A stretch of DNA of 64,000 nt from Carnobacterium funditum DSM 5970 (GCF_000744185.1 NZ_JQLL01000001.1:744001-808000); one strand, 5' to 3'. Shown: positions 46,685-56,595, counted from the stretch's first letter. Notes: a model not told the origin generated them from the letters alone. Program-made: numbers and translations.

Positions 46685-46955
46685 GTAAAAAAAGCACCCG
46701 CCCTAATACAAATTTTTGTATTAGGACGAATGCTTTTTGATTCGCGGTACCACCTATATTGTATATTTCCTTAGAAAATATACCTCTCTTCACGTTTTTA
46801 ACGAAACGTTATTCCGGACAAAGTTACTATTTCTTCACCTCGTCAGCTCCCAAGCTACTTTCATTTTATCATGGTCAAGAACTCTCAGCATTTGTTCTTT
46901 TCTCTGAATACCCATCTAATAAAATTACTCCTCTTGTTCATCGCTTTTTTTCTAT
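46685..46955 (-). promoter_or_regulatory. T-box leader of valS
   Basis: Core ATAGGTGGTACCGCG reads on the minus strand at about 46743-46757, followed by the terminator GCATTCGTCCTAATAC...GTATTAGGGCGGGTGC and a T-run (46687-46737). The Stem I region contains AGAGAA and GCTGAGAG blocks. The specifier is very probably GTA (Val) at 46856-46858 in TGAAAGTAGCTT. Uncharged tRNA(Val) should antiterminate. Confidence 0.92.
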
Positions 46956-46960
46956 AGTTC

Positions 46961-46989
46961 ATTTTAGCATTGAAAAGCTGTTAATTCAA
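46961..46989 (-). promoter_or_regulatory. Promoter of valS
   Basis: TTGAAT (46984-46989 complement), 17-base spacer, TAAAAT (46961-46966 complement), just after the tpx stop. Confidence 0.65.
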
Positions 46990-47014
46990 TCCTGATTTTA
47001 ACGAAAAGTCAGAA

Positions 47015-47506
47015 TTAACGTGCTATTTTTGTATTTTTGATTGCTTTGTCATAATCTGGCTCATCACTCATTTCTGATACCACTTCTTTATAAACTAGCT
47101 TCCCAGTTGCGTCAATAATAAACACAGAACGAACCAAGACATTTAGTTCAGGAATAGCTATTCCATAGGCTTTTCCGAAAGATAAATCTGTATCCTGAAG
47201 CATTTCCATATCTATGCCTTCTCCTGCACACCACTTCTTTTGCTCATCTTTCGTATTTGTAGAAATAGTCATTATTTTGATTCCTTCAAGTTCACTTGCC
47301 TCTTTATTAAACGATTTTGTTTGAATCGCACAAACTCTCGTATCAATGTCAGGGATAACACTTATTAAAGTAACCATCCCTTTACAGTCTTCTAAAGTTA
47401 CTATTTCATCCTTACTATTTTTGATTGAGAAGTCTGGGCCTTTATCACCAACGTTAGGTAATGTCCCCTCTACTTTAAGTGGCTTGCCTTTTTTTGTGAA
47501 CTCCAT
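47015..47506 (-). CDS. tpx: Thiol peroxidase Tpx
   Basis: Peroxiredoxin that reduces lipid and hydrogen peroxides using thioredoxin. 163 residues. The peroxidatic Cys is in DIDTRVCAIQTKSF near residue 59 (the usual motif has Pro for Arg), the resolving Cys in KKWCAGEGIDME near residue 92. It also has GPDFSIKN and SVFIIDATGKLVY. Monocistronic. Confidence 0.93.
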   Translation of the reverse strand: MEFTKKGKPLKVEGTLPNVGDKGPDFSIKNSKDEIVTLEDCKGMVTLISVIPDIDTRVCAIQTKSFNKEASELEGIKIMTISTNTKDEQKKWCAGEGIDMEMLQDTDLSFGKAYGIAIPELNVLVRSVFIIDATGKLVYKEVVSEMSDEPDYDKAIKNTKIAR

Positions 47507-47544
47507 ATTTACTCGCTCCCATTTCTAAACATATTTACTTGTTA

Positions 47545-47574
47545 AGTATACGCTGTCTGAAAAGAAAAATGCAA
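47545..47574 (-). promoter_or_regulatory. Promoter of tpx
   Basis: TTGCAT (47569-47574 complement), 18-base spacer, TATACT (47545-47550 complement). Confidence 0.6.
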
Positions 47575-47668
47575 ATCCGGAATTCATCTATTTTATAAAT
47601 TTAGTGTCAAAGAGTAGGTACTGTGTGTTTAAAGGTTAGAAAAGATAGTAAGTATCCTAATTTTCATT

Positions 47669-48328
47669 TTATCCTTTTACCGTTGGTGGAAGCAATCTAC
47701 CATCATAATAGACCAGAGTTAATATTTCACCTGTTAAATCAATATAACGAACATCTACAGTTGATGGAACTATTACTCTACCAGGAGCAAAATTTAAAAT
47801 AGAAGTAATTCCAGAATCAACCAACCTATCTACCAACTCTTGTGAATGCTCGCTTGGAACTGTAGAAATCGCTACATGAATGTTTTCACGAGATAAAACA
47901 CTTTTCATTTGATCAATAGAATAGATAGGAACTCCTGATAAAATTTTCCCAGAATTTTCTTCACTATTTTCGAAACCACACGTTATTTTCATATTGTCAT
48001 TTCTGCGGAAATTATTAGCAATCAGCGCTTTCCCGATGTTTCCTACACCTACTAAGGCTATATTGATGATTTTATTCACATTCAAAATTTCATGAAACAC
48101 TTCTACTACATAATCAACTTCATAACCATAGCCACTTCTGCCTAATTCACCAAAATGAGAAAAATCACGACGAATTGTCGCTGAAGGTATTTGAGTTAAT
48201 TCACTAATTTCTTGTGATTTTATCCTTTTAACTCCAGTATCTTCAAGCTTTTTCAAGCATCGATAATAAACGGGTAATCTTTTAGCAGTTGCTTTCGGTA
48301 CAGACTGTTTTTCTTGCTTGATTTTCAT
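47669..48328 (-). CDS. rex: Redox-sensing transcriptional repressor Rex
   Basis: NADH/NAD+ sensor that represses fermentation and anaerobic genes when NADH is low. 219 residues: winged helix (RLPVYYRCLKKLEDTGVKRI, IPSATIRRDFSHFGELGRSG), a Rossmann domain with VGVGNIGKALI, and the C-terminal swap helix region near YYDGRLLPP. A Rex-type operator lies in its promoter region, so it is likely autoregulated. Confidence 0.95.
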   Translation of the reverse strand: MKIKQEKQSVPKATAKRLPVYYRCLKKLEDTGVKRIKSQEISELTQIPSATIRRDFSHFGELGRSGYGYEVDYVVEVFHEILNVNKIINIALVGVGNIGKALIANNFRRNDNMKITCGFENSEENSGKILSGVPIYSIDQMKSVLSRENIHVAISTVPSEHSQELVDRLVDSGITSILNFAPGRVIVPSTVDVRYIDLTGEILTLVYYDGRLLPPTVKG

Positions 48329-48396
48329 TAGAAATCCTCCAATTGCATGTCTATTTCCTCAAATCATATCATCAATAAAAATAAAACTCAATCTTT

Positions 48397-48414
48397 TTGT
48401 GATAATAATCACAT
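48397..48414 (-). promoter_or_regulatory. Rex operator upstream of rex
   Basis: TTGTGATAATAATCACAT fits the Rex palindrome TTGTGA-N6-TCACAA with one mismatch. It lies 69 bases before the rex start. Confidence 0.75.
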
Positions 48415-48474
48415 TCAAAACTATTTTACTACTTTTCTTAAATGAAAATAAAACACTCGCTATTATATTATAAT

Positions 48475-48547
48475 AAAAAAGATTAGATATTTTGTTTTCT
48501 CCTGCTAGCTAACTATTAAAAGGAGTACATTTTCTAATCTTTTTTAT
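48475..48547 (-). terminator. Terminator after thiI
   Basis: AAAAAAGATTAGA (from 48477) and TCTAATCTTTTTT (to 48545) form a stem with a long loop that contains a second small hairpin (TACTCCTTTTAATAG / GCTAGCAGG region). Ends the nifS-thiI transcript. Confidence 0.6.
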
Positions 48548-48551
48548 TTAT

Positions 48552-49769
48552 TTATAAGAGTCCAGAATATTTGACGGCTTGTTGCTTTTCTAAAGTATCT
48601 CCTACTTTTATTTCAGAAAAAACCAGATTATCCATCACACGTTGAATTAAGTCTTCTATATTCAATCTCGCTTCATATCGTCTAGTTTTTTCTAAATCTG
48701 GTTTTGTTTTAGGAGTAGTTGGCGCAAATATAGTACAACAATCCTCAAAAGGTTGTATTGATAATTCGAATGTATCAATATTTTGAGCTAAATCGATTAT
48801 CTCGTTTTTATCCATTGAAACAACAGGACGGATAATGGGTGTAGTCGTCACATCATTAATGGCTATCATGCTATGCAAAGTTTGCGATGCTACTTGTCCA
48901 AGAGACTCTCCATTAATAATAGCTAATCCTTTTCGTTCTTCACGAATTCGTTCTGTAATTCGTAACATCATACGTCGTGTCACTGTCATTGAGTAACCTT
49001 CAGGTACACATCTTTTAATTTCTTCTTGAACTTCAGTAAATGGAACTTCAATGAATATAATATTTCCGACAAATGCAGCCATCTTTGAAGTTAAATCCTT
49101 GGCTTTTTGCAAAGACCGAGGACTTGTATAAGGAGGACTGTGAAAATGAACGGCCTCGATTTCTACACCACGCTTCATTGTCAAGTAACCTGCTACTGGG
49201 GAATCAATCCCGCCAGACAGCATTAGCATACCTTTCCCACTTGAACCTACTGGTAGTCCGCCTGCTCCTAATATTGTTTGACTAGAAAGAAAGATACCTT
49301 CATTTCTAATCTCAACACGTATATTAATATCAGGGTTTTTCATTTTCACTTTAATACCTTCAATATTTTTTGAAACTTCTGATCCTAATAAATGATTAAT
49401 TTCATCAGTGTCTAAACTAAATTCATGATCTGAACGACGCGTGGTGATTTTAAATGATTTACCTTCTGTATATAATTCTTGGACCATATCAACTGTTACT
49501 TTTTTCATTTCTTCGATATCTCTTTCCAGTCTTACCACTGGAGAAAAATTTTGAATCCCGAAAATAGGTTTTAATCTCTCCAAAACCAAATCACTGTCTA
49601 CACCATTTAATTTTAAATGCATTCGGTCTCGTTCACCCGTTACGTTAAGTTGCTCAAAATCATATAAAGCAAATTTTACATTTTGGACTAGTTTATTAAT
49701 AAATTTTTTTTTATTTTTACCTTTAGTAGATAACTCTCCGTAACGGACCATCACTTCATTGTATTGCAT
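48552..49769 (-). CDS. thiI: tRNA 4-thiouridine synthetase ThiI
   Basis: Installs s4U8 in tRNA and in some bacteria supplies sulfur for thiamine synthesis. 405 residues: N-terminal ferredoxin-like/THUMP domain, PP-loop [20 protein letters not shown] near residue 183, and an [10 protein letters not shown] Cys pair in place of the E. coli rhodanese domain, as in Bacillus. Follows a cysteine desulfurase by 20 bases, its probable sulfur donor. Confidence 0.95.
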   Translation of the reverse strand: MQYNEVMVRYGELSTKGKNKKKFINKLVQNVKFALYDFEQLNVTGERDRMHLKLNGVDSDLVLERLKPIFGIQNFSPVVRLERDIEEMKKVTVDMVQELYTEGKSFKITTRRSDHEFSLDTDEINHLLGSEVSKNIEGIKVKMKNPDINIRVEIRNEGIFLSSQTILGAGGLPVGSSGKGMLMLSGGIDSPVAGYLTMKRGVEIEAVHFHSPPYTSPRSLQKAKDLTSKMAAFVGNIIFIEVPFTEVQEEIKRCVPEGYSMTVTRRMMLRITERIREERKGLAIINGESLGQVASQTLHSMIAINDVTTTPIIRPVVSMDKNEIIDLAQNIDTFELSIQPFEDCCTIFAPTTPKTKPDLEKTRRYEARLNIEDLIQRVMDNLVFSEIKVGDTLEKQQAVKYSGLL

Positions 49770-49789
49770 TTTATATTCACTTCTCTTTC

Positions 49790-50932
49790 TTATGCATTGA
49801 TTGATTGGAATTTTTTATACAGCTTTTTAAATACGCTCATAAATTGTTTTGCTTCTTCCATAGTATTTGTATCTGATAAACTAATACGAACAGCATCAAC
49901 TGCAAGACTGTCCGGTACATGCATGGCTGAAAGAGTGCTAGAACTCGCTTTTTTGCGGCTAGAACAAGCACTTGTAGTGGAAATATAAATAGATTCATTT
50001 TCAAAAGCATGTAACAACACTTCTCCTCTGATACCTTTTAAAGCAAAACAAAGAATATGTGGTGCTCCTGCTTGCGTTGAAAACAGTACAATTTTTTTAT
50101 AGTTGTTCAACTCATTAATTAAATAATCTCTAATTTCTCTTTGTTTTTTTTGCTTATTGGTAGCATCTGTCATGACCAAACGTAAAGCTTTCCCAGTAGC
50201 TGCGATACCAGCAACATTTTCTGTACCACTTCGTATTCGATTTTCTTGTCCACCACCATTCATTAAAGACGCTATTTTCCTTCCCTTTTTCAAATAAATA
50301 AATCCTGTTCCTTTTGGCCCATGGAATTTATGACTTGAGAAAACAGCAATATCAATACGAGAATTTGGGCCTAAATGCACCGGTATTTTCCCGATAGCTT
50401 GAACAGCATCAACCTGAAAATGAATAGATGGATAATCTTTTAGAACTTCACCAATTTCCTCAATGGGTTGTACACTACCCACTTCATTATTAACAGCCAT
50501 AACAGAAACTAAAATTGTATCTTTTCGTATGGCATTTTTTAAATCTGTGATAGAAATAACCCCATTTCTATCAACCGGTAAATAGGTCACTTCAAAACCA
50601 AATTGTTCTAATTGGCCTATAGATTCACTTACAGCAGGGTGCTCCACAGTTGTTGTAATGATATGGTTGCCGTAAACTTTTTTTTCAATAGCTGTTCCTT
50701 TGATGGCCCAATTGTCTCCTTCTGTGCCACCGCTAGTAAAGTAAATTTCTTGTGGTGTAACTGCAAGTAAAGAAGCAATTTGCATACGTGATTGCTTCAT
50801 CAAAGAAGCAGCTTGATCTCCCAGTGCATGCATACTAGATGGATTCCCATTGACACTTCTAGTTACCTCTATAAATGTTTGCAATACTTCTTCATTTATT
50901 TGAGTCGTTGCACTATTATCAAAATATATCAT
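49790..50932 (-). CDS. Cysteine desulfurase (NifS family), paired with thiI
   Basis: PLP enzyme mobilising sulfur, 380 residues. [50 protein letters not shown], the PLP lysine in [14 protein letters not shown], and the catalytic Cys in [14 protein letters not shown]. It is the counterpart of Bacillus NifZ, which serves ThiI, and is distinct in sequence from the copy at 19778-20926. Forms an operon with thiI. Confidence 0.93.
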   Translation of the reverse strand: MIYFDNSATTQINEEVLQTFIEVTRSVNGNPSSMHALGDQAASLMKQSRMQIASLLAVTPQEIYFTSGGTEGDNWAIKGTAIEKKVYGNHIITTTVEHPAVSESIGQLEQFGFEVTYLPVDRNGVISITDLKNAIRKDTILVSVMAVNNEVGSVQPIEEIGEVLKDYPSIHFQVDAVQAIGKIPVHLGPNSRIDIAVFSSHKFHGPKGTGFIYLKKGRKIASLMNGGGQENRIRSGTENVAGIAATGKALRLVMTDATNKQKKQREIRDYLINELNNYKKIVLFSTQAGAPHILCFALKGIRGEVLLHAFENESIYISTTSACSSRKKASSSTLSAMHVPDSLAVDAVRISLSDTNTMEEAKQFMSVFKKLYKKFQSINA

Positions 50933-51000
50933 TTATCTTCACACTTTCTATTATCTATTTCACATGATTTGATATGGATTTTTCATCATTGATTTAATAC

Positions 51001-51041
51001 AAAATAAAACAGAGTTTCCAATTAAATGAAAGACTCTGTCG
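51001..51041 (-). terminator. Terminator after ezrA
   Basis: Stem ACAGAGT (51009-51015) with ACTCTGT (51033-51039), extended by TTTC/GAAA pairs, then TTTTATTTT on the minus strand. Confidence 0.6.
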
Positions 51042-51049
51042 TTTTTTCA

Positions 51050-52762
51050 TCATTTCTTTTGTTTATCTTCTAGATAATTTTCTTCTATCTTTTTAAACGA
51101 GCCCGGTTCAACTTCTTCTAAAGCTGTTGAAATCTGTTCTAATGCTTTATTGTAATCAAATTCAGTATTAAATGTTGTCATGCTCTTTACAATAGCCTCT
51201 GCTATTTCTGGATGTGTATGACGATAACGATTAGCATACTGCATCATATATTCACACAACAATGCATTATCTACTATCTCTTCCGTTTTTTTAATTAAAA
51301 GTTCCACATCATCATCACATAAATCGCATAAATGTTTGATATCTTTCATATCTATTCTTAATTTATTTAATTCTTTAGATAGTTCTTCTACTCGTTCTGT
51401 CGTTGCAAAGAAAAAATCTAGGTATTGCGTTGGTAATCCAGGAAGATGTTGTTTTTCAATATACCGTTTTACTCCACGTAAATTAAATTCAAAATCATCA
51501 ATTTTATCTTTGACTTCTTTTTCTTCTTGGCGTAATTCTAATAAATGTTCGTTAATCATTTTTTGTTCCACTTCAATTTGTTCGAGTAACTTCGCATGCT
51601 CTGTATAGCTTTCTTTTACTGCACTAAAAATAGCTTGTTGGCTATTTAAGCCATCTGTAAATGTATCAAAATTATCTTGAATCTCGCTCAGTTGTTCTTG
51701 CATTTTTTGAGCTTGCTTTAATTCATCGTGGTTCAATGCGTAGCTTTGAGCCACACGATCAATTTCAATTAAAAGTTTTCGATTTTTTTCAATTACAAAT
51801 TCTATATAATCATCTAATACGGGCTGCTGATTTACGATGAATTTTTTTGCTTCAATTTCAATTTCCATAGCGTCATACAACCGATTAATCTCATCTTCTA
51901 TTTCTGTGCTTATCGATTTAGCCTTTTCGATGTCACATTCTGTAATGGCTTCTTCGACACTTTTACATTTCATCTCTATTGATTCAACGTCTGCTAAGAT
52001 AGTATCATCTAAAAAAACGAATTGTCGTTCAATAAGCTCATCATAACCCTCTTTTAATTCTTGTACTTGTTCAAAAAATTCGTTTACCAGTTGTTTTAAA
52101 AGCCCAGGTATTTGCTTGATACTATGGTTCAAACTTTTTGTATCTGCATCAATTTTATTTAAAATATTTTTAGCTTCAACATGATCTCCAGAAGCTGCTA
52201 AATCTGATACTTTTGAAAAATCAACTTCTAAAAAAGTCAATTTATTTTCTAACTTTTCTAACGCAGGACCAAATGAAAAACTTTGTGTTAATAATTTTTT
52301 TCTTATTTCTTGATAAGTTTCTTGTATTCTTTTAACTTCTAGTATATTTTGCTCTTCACTTTGAAGTAGTTCATATAAGGCAGTTTGAATTTCTTTAATA
52401 TCCATTTCGATATTTTTAATTAAATTGGCTGCTTTCGTTTCTGTTGCTTTTGCTTTAATTAATTGCAGACGGTCTGCAGCTTGTTCTGCATCAAACAAAT
52501 GATTTTCTAAATCTGGAAAAGTTTTAGTTTCAATTTTCTGCCATTCCGAATGCAATTGGTTGAACTTTTTTTTCGTCTGCCCTGTTAATTGTAGGTCTTT
52601 CGCTCTTCGCAAGTCATCGGGTATAGGCAAATCCATTAATTCAAATTTTTGTTTTTCTAGACCATTGATTAACGAATAATGTTTCTTTTTCATCATGAAA
52701 CTTATTAAGTAGGCAATGAGAGCCAAAAAGATAATAGTAACTAAAATATATTCAAACTTCAT
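51050..52762 (-). CDS. ezrA: Septation ring formation regulator EzrA
   Basis: Membrane-anchored negative regulator of FtsZ ring assembly, placed at the division site. 570 residues: a single N-terminal helix (EYILVTIIFLALIAYLISFM) followed by a long series of spectrin-like coiled coils facing the cytosol. The length and the place next to nifS-thiI and rpsD match EzrA of Bacillus. Confidence 0.94.
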   Translation of the reverse strand: MKFEYILVTIIFLALIAYLISFMMKKKHYSLINGLEKQKFELMDLPIPDDLRRAKDLQLTGQTKKKFNQLHSEWQKIETKTFPDLENHLFDAEQAADRLQLIKAKATETKAANLIKNIEMDIKEIQTALYELLQSEEQNILEVKRIQETYQEIRKKLLTQSFSFGPALEKLENKLTFLEVDFSKVSDLAASGDHVEAKNILNKIDADTKSLNHSIKQIPGLLKQLVNEFFEQVQELKEGYDELIERQFVFLDDTILADVESIEMKCKSVEEAITECDIEKAKSISTEIEDEINRLYDAMEIEIEAKKFIVNQQPVLDDYIEFVIEKNRKLLIEIDRVAQSYALNHDELKQAQKMQEQLSEIQDNFDTFTDGLNSQQAIFSAVKESYTEHAKLLEQIEVEQKMINEHLLELRQEEKEVKDKIDDFEFNLRGVKRYIEKQHLPGLPTQYLDFFFATTERVEELSKELNKLRIDMKDIKHLCDLCDDDVELLIKKTEEIVDNALLCEYMMQYANRYRHTHPEIAEAIVKSMTTFNTEFDYNKALEQISTALEEVEPGSFKKIEENYLEDKQKK

Positions 52763-52987
52763 TTTTTGTTGATACCTCCAGCCAAATTGATACGTTTATA
52801 TAAGAAAAATAGTTATTATTAGTTCATATTTTTTTACGATATCAGAAAAACTTTTTAACATAAGTTGCATTTTCTTATAGAAATACCTATTGTATATAGT
52901 AACATATATAATGAAATCTAACACTACTAAAAGCGGTTTTTTATTTTATCTTATCTAGTACGTGTCTTCATTACAGGAGGAATTTCC

Positions 52988-53461
52988 ATGTCAAAAGAAT
53001 CAAATTATCGTTTAATGAATAAACAGCTTACCGCTATTATCAATGATGAAACAAACCTGATTGCTAACTTGAGCAATGCTGCAGCTTTATTGTTTGAAAA
53101 TTTATCTGATATCAATTGGGCTGGATTTTATTTGTACGAAAAAACATCAGATGAATTAGTATTAGGTCCTTTCCAAGGTAAAGTGGCATGCATAAGAATA
53201 AAAATAGGTGCAGGTGTTTGTGGAACGGCGTTTGAGAAAAACGCACCGCTTATCGTTGGAGATGTCTCTAAATTCCGAGGCCATATCGCTTGCGATGCTG
53301 CAAGCCAATCAGAAATCGTTATACCCTTGGTACTGAACGGCGAAAAAATAGGGGTCCTAGATATTGATGCCCCAATAAAAAATCGATTTGATAAAATAGA
53401 TCAACACTTTTTAGAGCTATTTATTGAACTTTTACAAAAAAATAGTCAACCTATGATTTAA
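52988..53461 (+). CDS. Free methionine-(R)-sulfoxide reductase (fRMsr, GAF domain)
   Basis: Reduces free Met-R-sulfoxide. 157 residues, a single GAF domain. The conserved cysteines appear in KVACIRIKIGAGVCGTAF and RGHIACDAASQSEIVIPL (about residues 76, 86 and 110), with the SEIVIP strand and IGVLDIDAP. Ribosome-binding site AGGAGG before the ATG. Often labelled YtsP or GAF-domain protein. Confidence 0.92.
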   Translation: MSKESNYRLMNKQLTAIINDETNLIANLSNAAALLFENLSDINWAGFYLYEKTSDELVLGPFQGKVACIRIKIGAGVCGTAFEKNAPLIVGDVSKFRGHIACDAASQSEIVIPLVLNGEKIGVLDIDAPIKNRFDKIDQHFLELFIELLQKNSQPMI

Positions 53462-53478
53462 CTGTAAAAAAAGAAAGC

Positions 53479-53508
53479 TTGACTCTTTAGAAGCACGCAT
53501 TGTATAAT
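53479..53508 (+). promoter_or_regulatory. Promoter of rpsD
   Basis: TTGACT (53479-53484), 18-base spacer, TATAAT (53503-53508). Transcription start expected near 53515. Confidence 0.8.
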
Positions 53509-53514
53509 TGAATT

Positions 53515-53689
53515 TGTGTAAAATAATGCAGCGTGAGAGTGGTGTTCGCGTCAACAGTTTATTGCCAATATTGGTGCATTTGTGTAACCTGCGGCTGCAA
53601 AGGCGAAGAATGAAAAATAAACTGCACGGAATATTGAACTATCAACTTATTATTTTACTCCAAAAAAACATTATTGGAGGAATTTTATT
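53515..53689 (+). promoter_or_regulatory. Structured 5' leader of rpsD
   Basis: About 175 untranslated bases with GC-rich elements (GCAGCGTGAGAGTGGTGTTC; GTAACCTGCGGCTGCAAAGG; GAATGAAAAATAAACTGCACG) pointing to stable pairing, for example GCAGCG with CGGCTGC. In Firmicutes S4 represses its own monocistronic gene through such a leader. No open frame with a ribosome-binding site lies within it. Confidence 0.65.
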
Positions 53690-54295
53690 ATGTCACGTTA
53701 TACAGGTCCAAGTTGGAAAATTTCACGTCGTTTAGGTATTTCACTTTCAGGTACAGGTAAAGAAATTGAACGCCGTCCTTACGCTCCAGGTCCTCATGGT
53801 CCGAACAGTCGTAAAAAATTAACTGAATACGGGTTACAATTACAAGAAAAACAAAAACTACGTAATATGTACGGCATGAACGAACGCCAATTTAAAAATT
53901 TATTTGTTAAAGCTGGTAAAATTAAAGAAGGTAAAGTTGGGGATAACTTTATGATTTTACTAGAACAACGTTTAGACAATGTTGTTTACCGTTTGGGTTT
54001 CGCGACTACTCGTCGTCAAGCTCGTCAATTAGTTAACCACGGTCATATCCTTGTTGATGGCAAACGCGTTGATATCCCATCTTACAGTGTTGCTGTTGGA
54101 CAAGCTATCTCTGTTCGTGAGAAATCTAAAAACATGGAAATTATCACTTCTGCTGTTGAATCATTATTCGGCCGTCCAGAATTTGTTAGTTTCGATGGAG
54201 AAAAATTAGAAGGTTCATTGAATCGTTTACCATTACGTGAAGAATTATATGCTGAAATCGACGAAGCATTCATCGTTGAGTTCTACAACCGTTAA
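53690..54295 (+). CDS. rpsD: 30S ribosomal protein S4
   Basis: Primary 16S rRNA-binding protein, 201 residues. [20 protein letters not shown], then [20 protein letters not shown], the S4 RNA-binding domain [20 protein letters not shown] and [11 protein letters not shown]. No zinc-finger cysteines, so this is the Cys-minus form. ATG after TTGGAGGAATTTTATT. Monocistronic. Confidence 0.98.
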   Translation: MSRYTGPSWKISRRLGISLSGTGKEIERRPYAPGPHGPNSRKKLTEYGLQLQEKQKLRNMYGMNERQFKNLFVKAGKIKEGKVGDNFMILLEQRLDNVVYRLGFATTRRQARQLVNHGHILVDGKRVDIPSYSVAVGQAISVREKSKNMEIITSAVESLFGRPEFVSFDGEKLEGSLNRLPLREELYAEIDEAFIVEFYNR

Positions 54296-54322
54296 TTCGA
54301 TTATAATAAACATACTATTCTT

Positions 54323-54358
54323 AAAAAACACAATCAGATATATCTGATTGTGTTTTTT
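54323..54358 (+). terminator. Terminator of rpsD
   Basis: Perfect palindrome: AAAAAACACAATCAGATA (54323-54340) with its complement (54341-54358), T-run at the end. The remainder of 54359-54583 shows no gene. Confidence 0.88.
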
Positions 54359-54583
54359 TATTCATCTACTAATATAATCAATCATAAAGGCTATATTAGT
54401 TAGACAGTTAAACAATTACATCTTGAAATAGTGGCAAATAAATTTAAACTTTTTCATCCTTTTTATTTCACAATTTAGACATAAAGCTATTATTCTTTTT
54501 ATGCTATGTGAACACTTGATACCCTATTAAGAATAGATGCTTTATAATTAAATTATAACTAATTTGAACTTGAGGTGATAAAT

Positions 54584-54940
54584 GTGTTGATTGAAGTAAG
54601 TGACGATTTTGGAAATGAAATGACTCGTTTAGCTGAAACTGCTAATACAACAATTAGTGAAGTCATTGAGTCAGGTTTTAAAAATTCTCATTTTCTAAAA
54701 GAAGATTTGCTATATGGAAAAGATAATTTTTCTGATTTCATTGATGAGTACCTCTCAGTTTTAAGCCGTTTAGATCGTTATCAAAATGAATTGTTGGTTA
54801 TTATCAAAGAAATAGATGAGTCAGAGGCTATCCAACATGTTTTTAAAGAACTATATAGACTTGCAAACGAAGATATTTGGTTGTTGAATAAATTATTTCA
54901 AGTTTATAAGCAACCCATTAACCTAACCAATTCACTCTAA
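54584..54940 (+). CDS. Hypothetical protein, 118 residues
   Basis: Not recognised. An acidic, mainly helical cytosolic protein with no membrane segment; it reads VSDDFGNEMTRLAETANTTI, then DFIDEYLSVLSRLDRYQNEL and HVFKELYRLANEDIWLLNKL. The GTG at 54584 is chosen because GAGGTG lies six bases upstream; two further in-frame starts (GTG at 54575, TTG at 54587) are possible. Codon use is like its neighbours. Single gene. Confidence 0.6.
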   Translation: MLIEVSDDFGNEMTRLAETANTTISEVIESGFKNSHFLKEDLLYGKDNFSDFIDEYLSVLSRLDRYQNELLVIIKEIDESEAIQHVFKELYRLANEDIWLLNKLFQVYKQPINLTNSL

Positions 54941-55123
54941 TTTTATTTTAACTAAGTGATGTGATCTTAATAAAGTAGGATAGCAATAATAGAATCTTTT
55001 AAAATCAAGTATCTTCCATTTACTTTTAGTTTAATTTATGGTAGTATGTTTAGACTAGAAATCATATCTGTATTTATAATTTATCTGTTCAACTAAGACT
55101 ACTTATTTAAAGGAGCGTACATT

Positions 55124-55267
55124 GTGTACAATCAAACCGTACTTGAGGTTTCTGGAACATCCGTCAAATTAACGCGAAATCGTTCAACATTTATCCTTTA
55201 CCTCTCATCTGATGACGATGCCTTAATCTTATATGATTACATGGCTCGCTGTATCCATAAAAAATAA
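55124..55267 (+). CDS. Small protein of 47 residues, unknown function
   Basis: A short gene with good translation and transcription signals: AAAGGAG eight bases before a GTG start and a strong terminator directly at its end. The product reads MYNQTVLEVSGTSVKLTRNR then STFILYLSSDDDALILYDYM and ends ARCIHKK. It has a beta-strand-like first half and an acidic-hydrophobic second half, with one Cys. No family recognised. Confidence 0.55.
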   Translation: MYNQTVLEVSGTSVKLTRNRSTFILYLSSDDDALILYDYMARCIHKK

Positions 55268-55303
55268 AAAAACGTTGATTCCAATAGAATCATCGTTTTT
55301 TTA
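55266..55303. terminator. Bidirectional terminator after the 47-residue gene
   Basis: AAAACG-TTGATTC / GAATCA-T-CGTTTT stem with A- and T-runs at both ends, serving the small gene on the plus strand and the YktB gene on the minus strand. Confidence 0.8.
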
Positions 55304-55338
55304 TTCATCAGTATCTATAGTAAATGAACTTATTTGAA

Positions 55339-55974
55339 TTATTCACTTGGGTAGGCTTGAAAGGCTTGCTTATATATAGGAACTAAAGAATGATACGTTT
55401 CTAGTACAAATATATGAAGAGCTTGAGCATCTTTAAAAATCGGATCAGTAGCACTTAACTGTCTGCCAACTAAAAACTCACCTTTTTTACTATCTCTCCA
55501 TCGTACAAGTCCTTTACTCCATTCACTTTCATCAATGGGTAATACTCCTTCCATAGTATGGTCATAAGAAATAACATAATCAGCAGGTAAAGCTTGAATA
55601 GTTGCATCATTATCAATGAAACTTTGTGCCATCTCTTTTTCAAACTGTGGATTATCTATAAAGGCTAACCAAATAAATAAATGCGATTGATAAAGACCCA
55701 ACTGAAAATGGGGATATTTTTTATATCCTCTATTGTCCCCACCAATTGCACACCAAGTATCTTGAGGTGGATTTTTAGTTCTTCTAAGGTGTTGAGCAAT
55801 ATGTACGGGTAAAGAATTAGCTCCCAATAACGGACTTAAATCTTTTGAAATCTCTGTTCCTATTGTTCTAAATTTTGGTTGAATTTTTTTTCGAATTTCA
55901 TTCATTCTAGACTCTAGACTTTCGATAGCAAAAACATCAAAATCTTCCTGAGTAAAGCTCACTAACTCCATCAT
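55339..55974 (-). CDS. DUF1054 family protein (YktB, UPF0637)
   Basis: Cytosolic protein of unknown function, 211 residues. Family segments FTQEDFDVFAIESLESRM, GANSLPVHIAQHLRRTKNPP, DTWCAIGGDNRGYKKYPHFQ and HLFIWLAFIDNP match YktB. Starts after GAGAGGAAG. Confidence 0.88.
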   Translation of the reverse strand: MMELVSFTQEDFDVFAIESLESRMNEIRKKIQPKFRTIGTEISKDLSPLLGANSLPVHIAQHLRRTKNPPQDTWCAIGGDNRGYKKYPHFQLGLYQSHLFIWLAFIDNPQFEKEMAQSFIDNDATIQALPADYVISYDHTMEGVLPIDESEWSKGLVRWRDSKKGEFLVGRQLSATDPIFKDAQALHIFVLETYHSLVPIYKQAFQAYPSE

Positions 55975-56129
55975 GTCTCGCTTCCTCTCTCTATTTCTAT
56001 CGTAATGCCAGTAAGGACAAAAATTTTTCGTATCTGTTAGTATAAAAATGTAATTATGCTGATCTATGTTATAATAGAACCAAATAATTTATTAATTAAA
56101 AAAGTTTTTTAAAGGAAGGGGAGATTCTC

Positions 56130-56576
56130 ATGAGTTCAGATAATATGCAAGACTATTTAAACAAAGGCATTTATGGAGCTAATCAGACTAAACCTGAGGA
56201 ACGTCAAGAATACCTTGGGAGTTTAAGAGAACGTATTTATTTATCGATGACTCTTGAACAATTAATTTCTACAGATTACTTGGATGCGCTAAAAAAAGAA
56301 ATAACTAAATACCCGGGTAATACACTTTTATTCAACGGATCTGTTGATATAAAAGATTTAAATCCCTACATTAAATTAAGTAAGCAGTTGAATTGTTCAT
56401 TTAGAATCGTAACAGATGAGGATGCTGAAAATTGCAACATCGGATTAATTTATATTGCTCCACAAGCAGTGAATAATGAGATTATTAATGTTGCAGAAAA
56501 ATACCCAGCAGCTGATGAAGACCCCGAAAAAGAGAAACATGAAAAAAAGTCTTTTTTCAAAAAGCTTTTTTCGTAA
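56130..56576 (+). CDS. DUF1694 family protein (YueI-like)
   Basis: 148-residue cytosolic protein of unknown role. YLNKGIYGANQTKPEERQEY, YLGSLRERIYLSMTLEQL and the core FRIVTDEDAENCNIGLIYIA match YueI, which has a fold like ribosomal L7Ae/eRF1-type domains according to the family description I remember (not certain). The tail KKSFFKKLFS is basic. GGAAGGGGAG ribosome-binding site. Confidence 0.85.
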   Translation: MSSDNMQDYLNKGIYGANQTKPEERQEYLGSLRERIYLSMTLEQLISTDYLDALKKEITKYPGNTLLFNGSVDIKDLNPYIKLSKQLNCSFRIVTDEDAENCNIGLIYIAPQAVNNEIINVAEKYPAADEDPEKEKHEKKSFFKKLFS

Positions 56577-56595
56577 AACCTCAATCCGATTAAAT

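Noticed and set aside
53508-53735. 75-codon plus-strand frame covering the rpsD leader
   Set aside because: It overlaps the structured leader and the S4 start in another frame, and has no ribosome-binding site.
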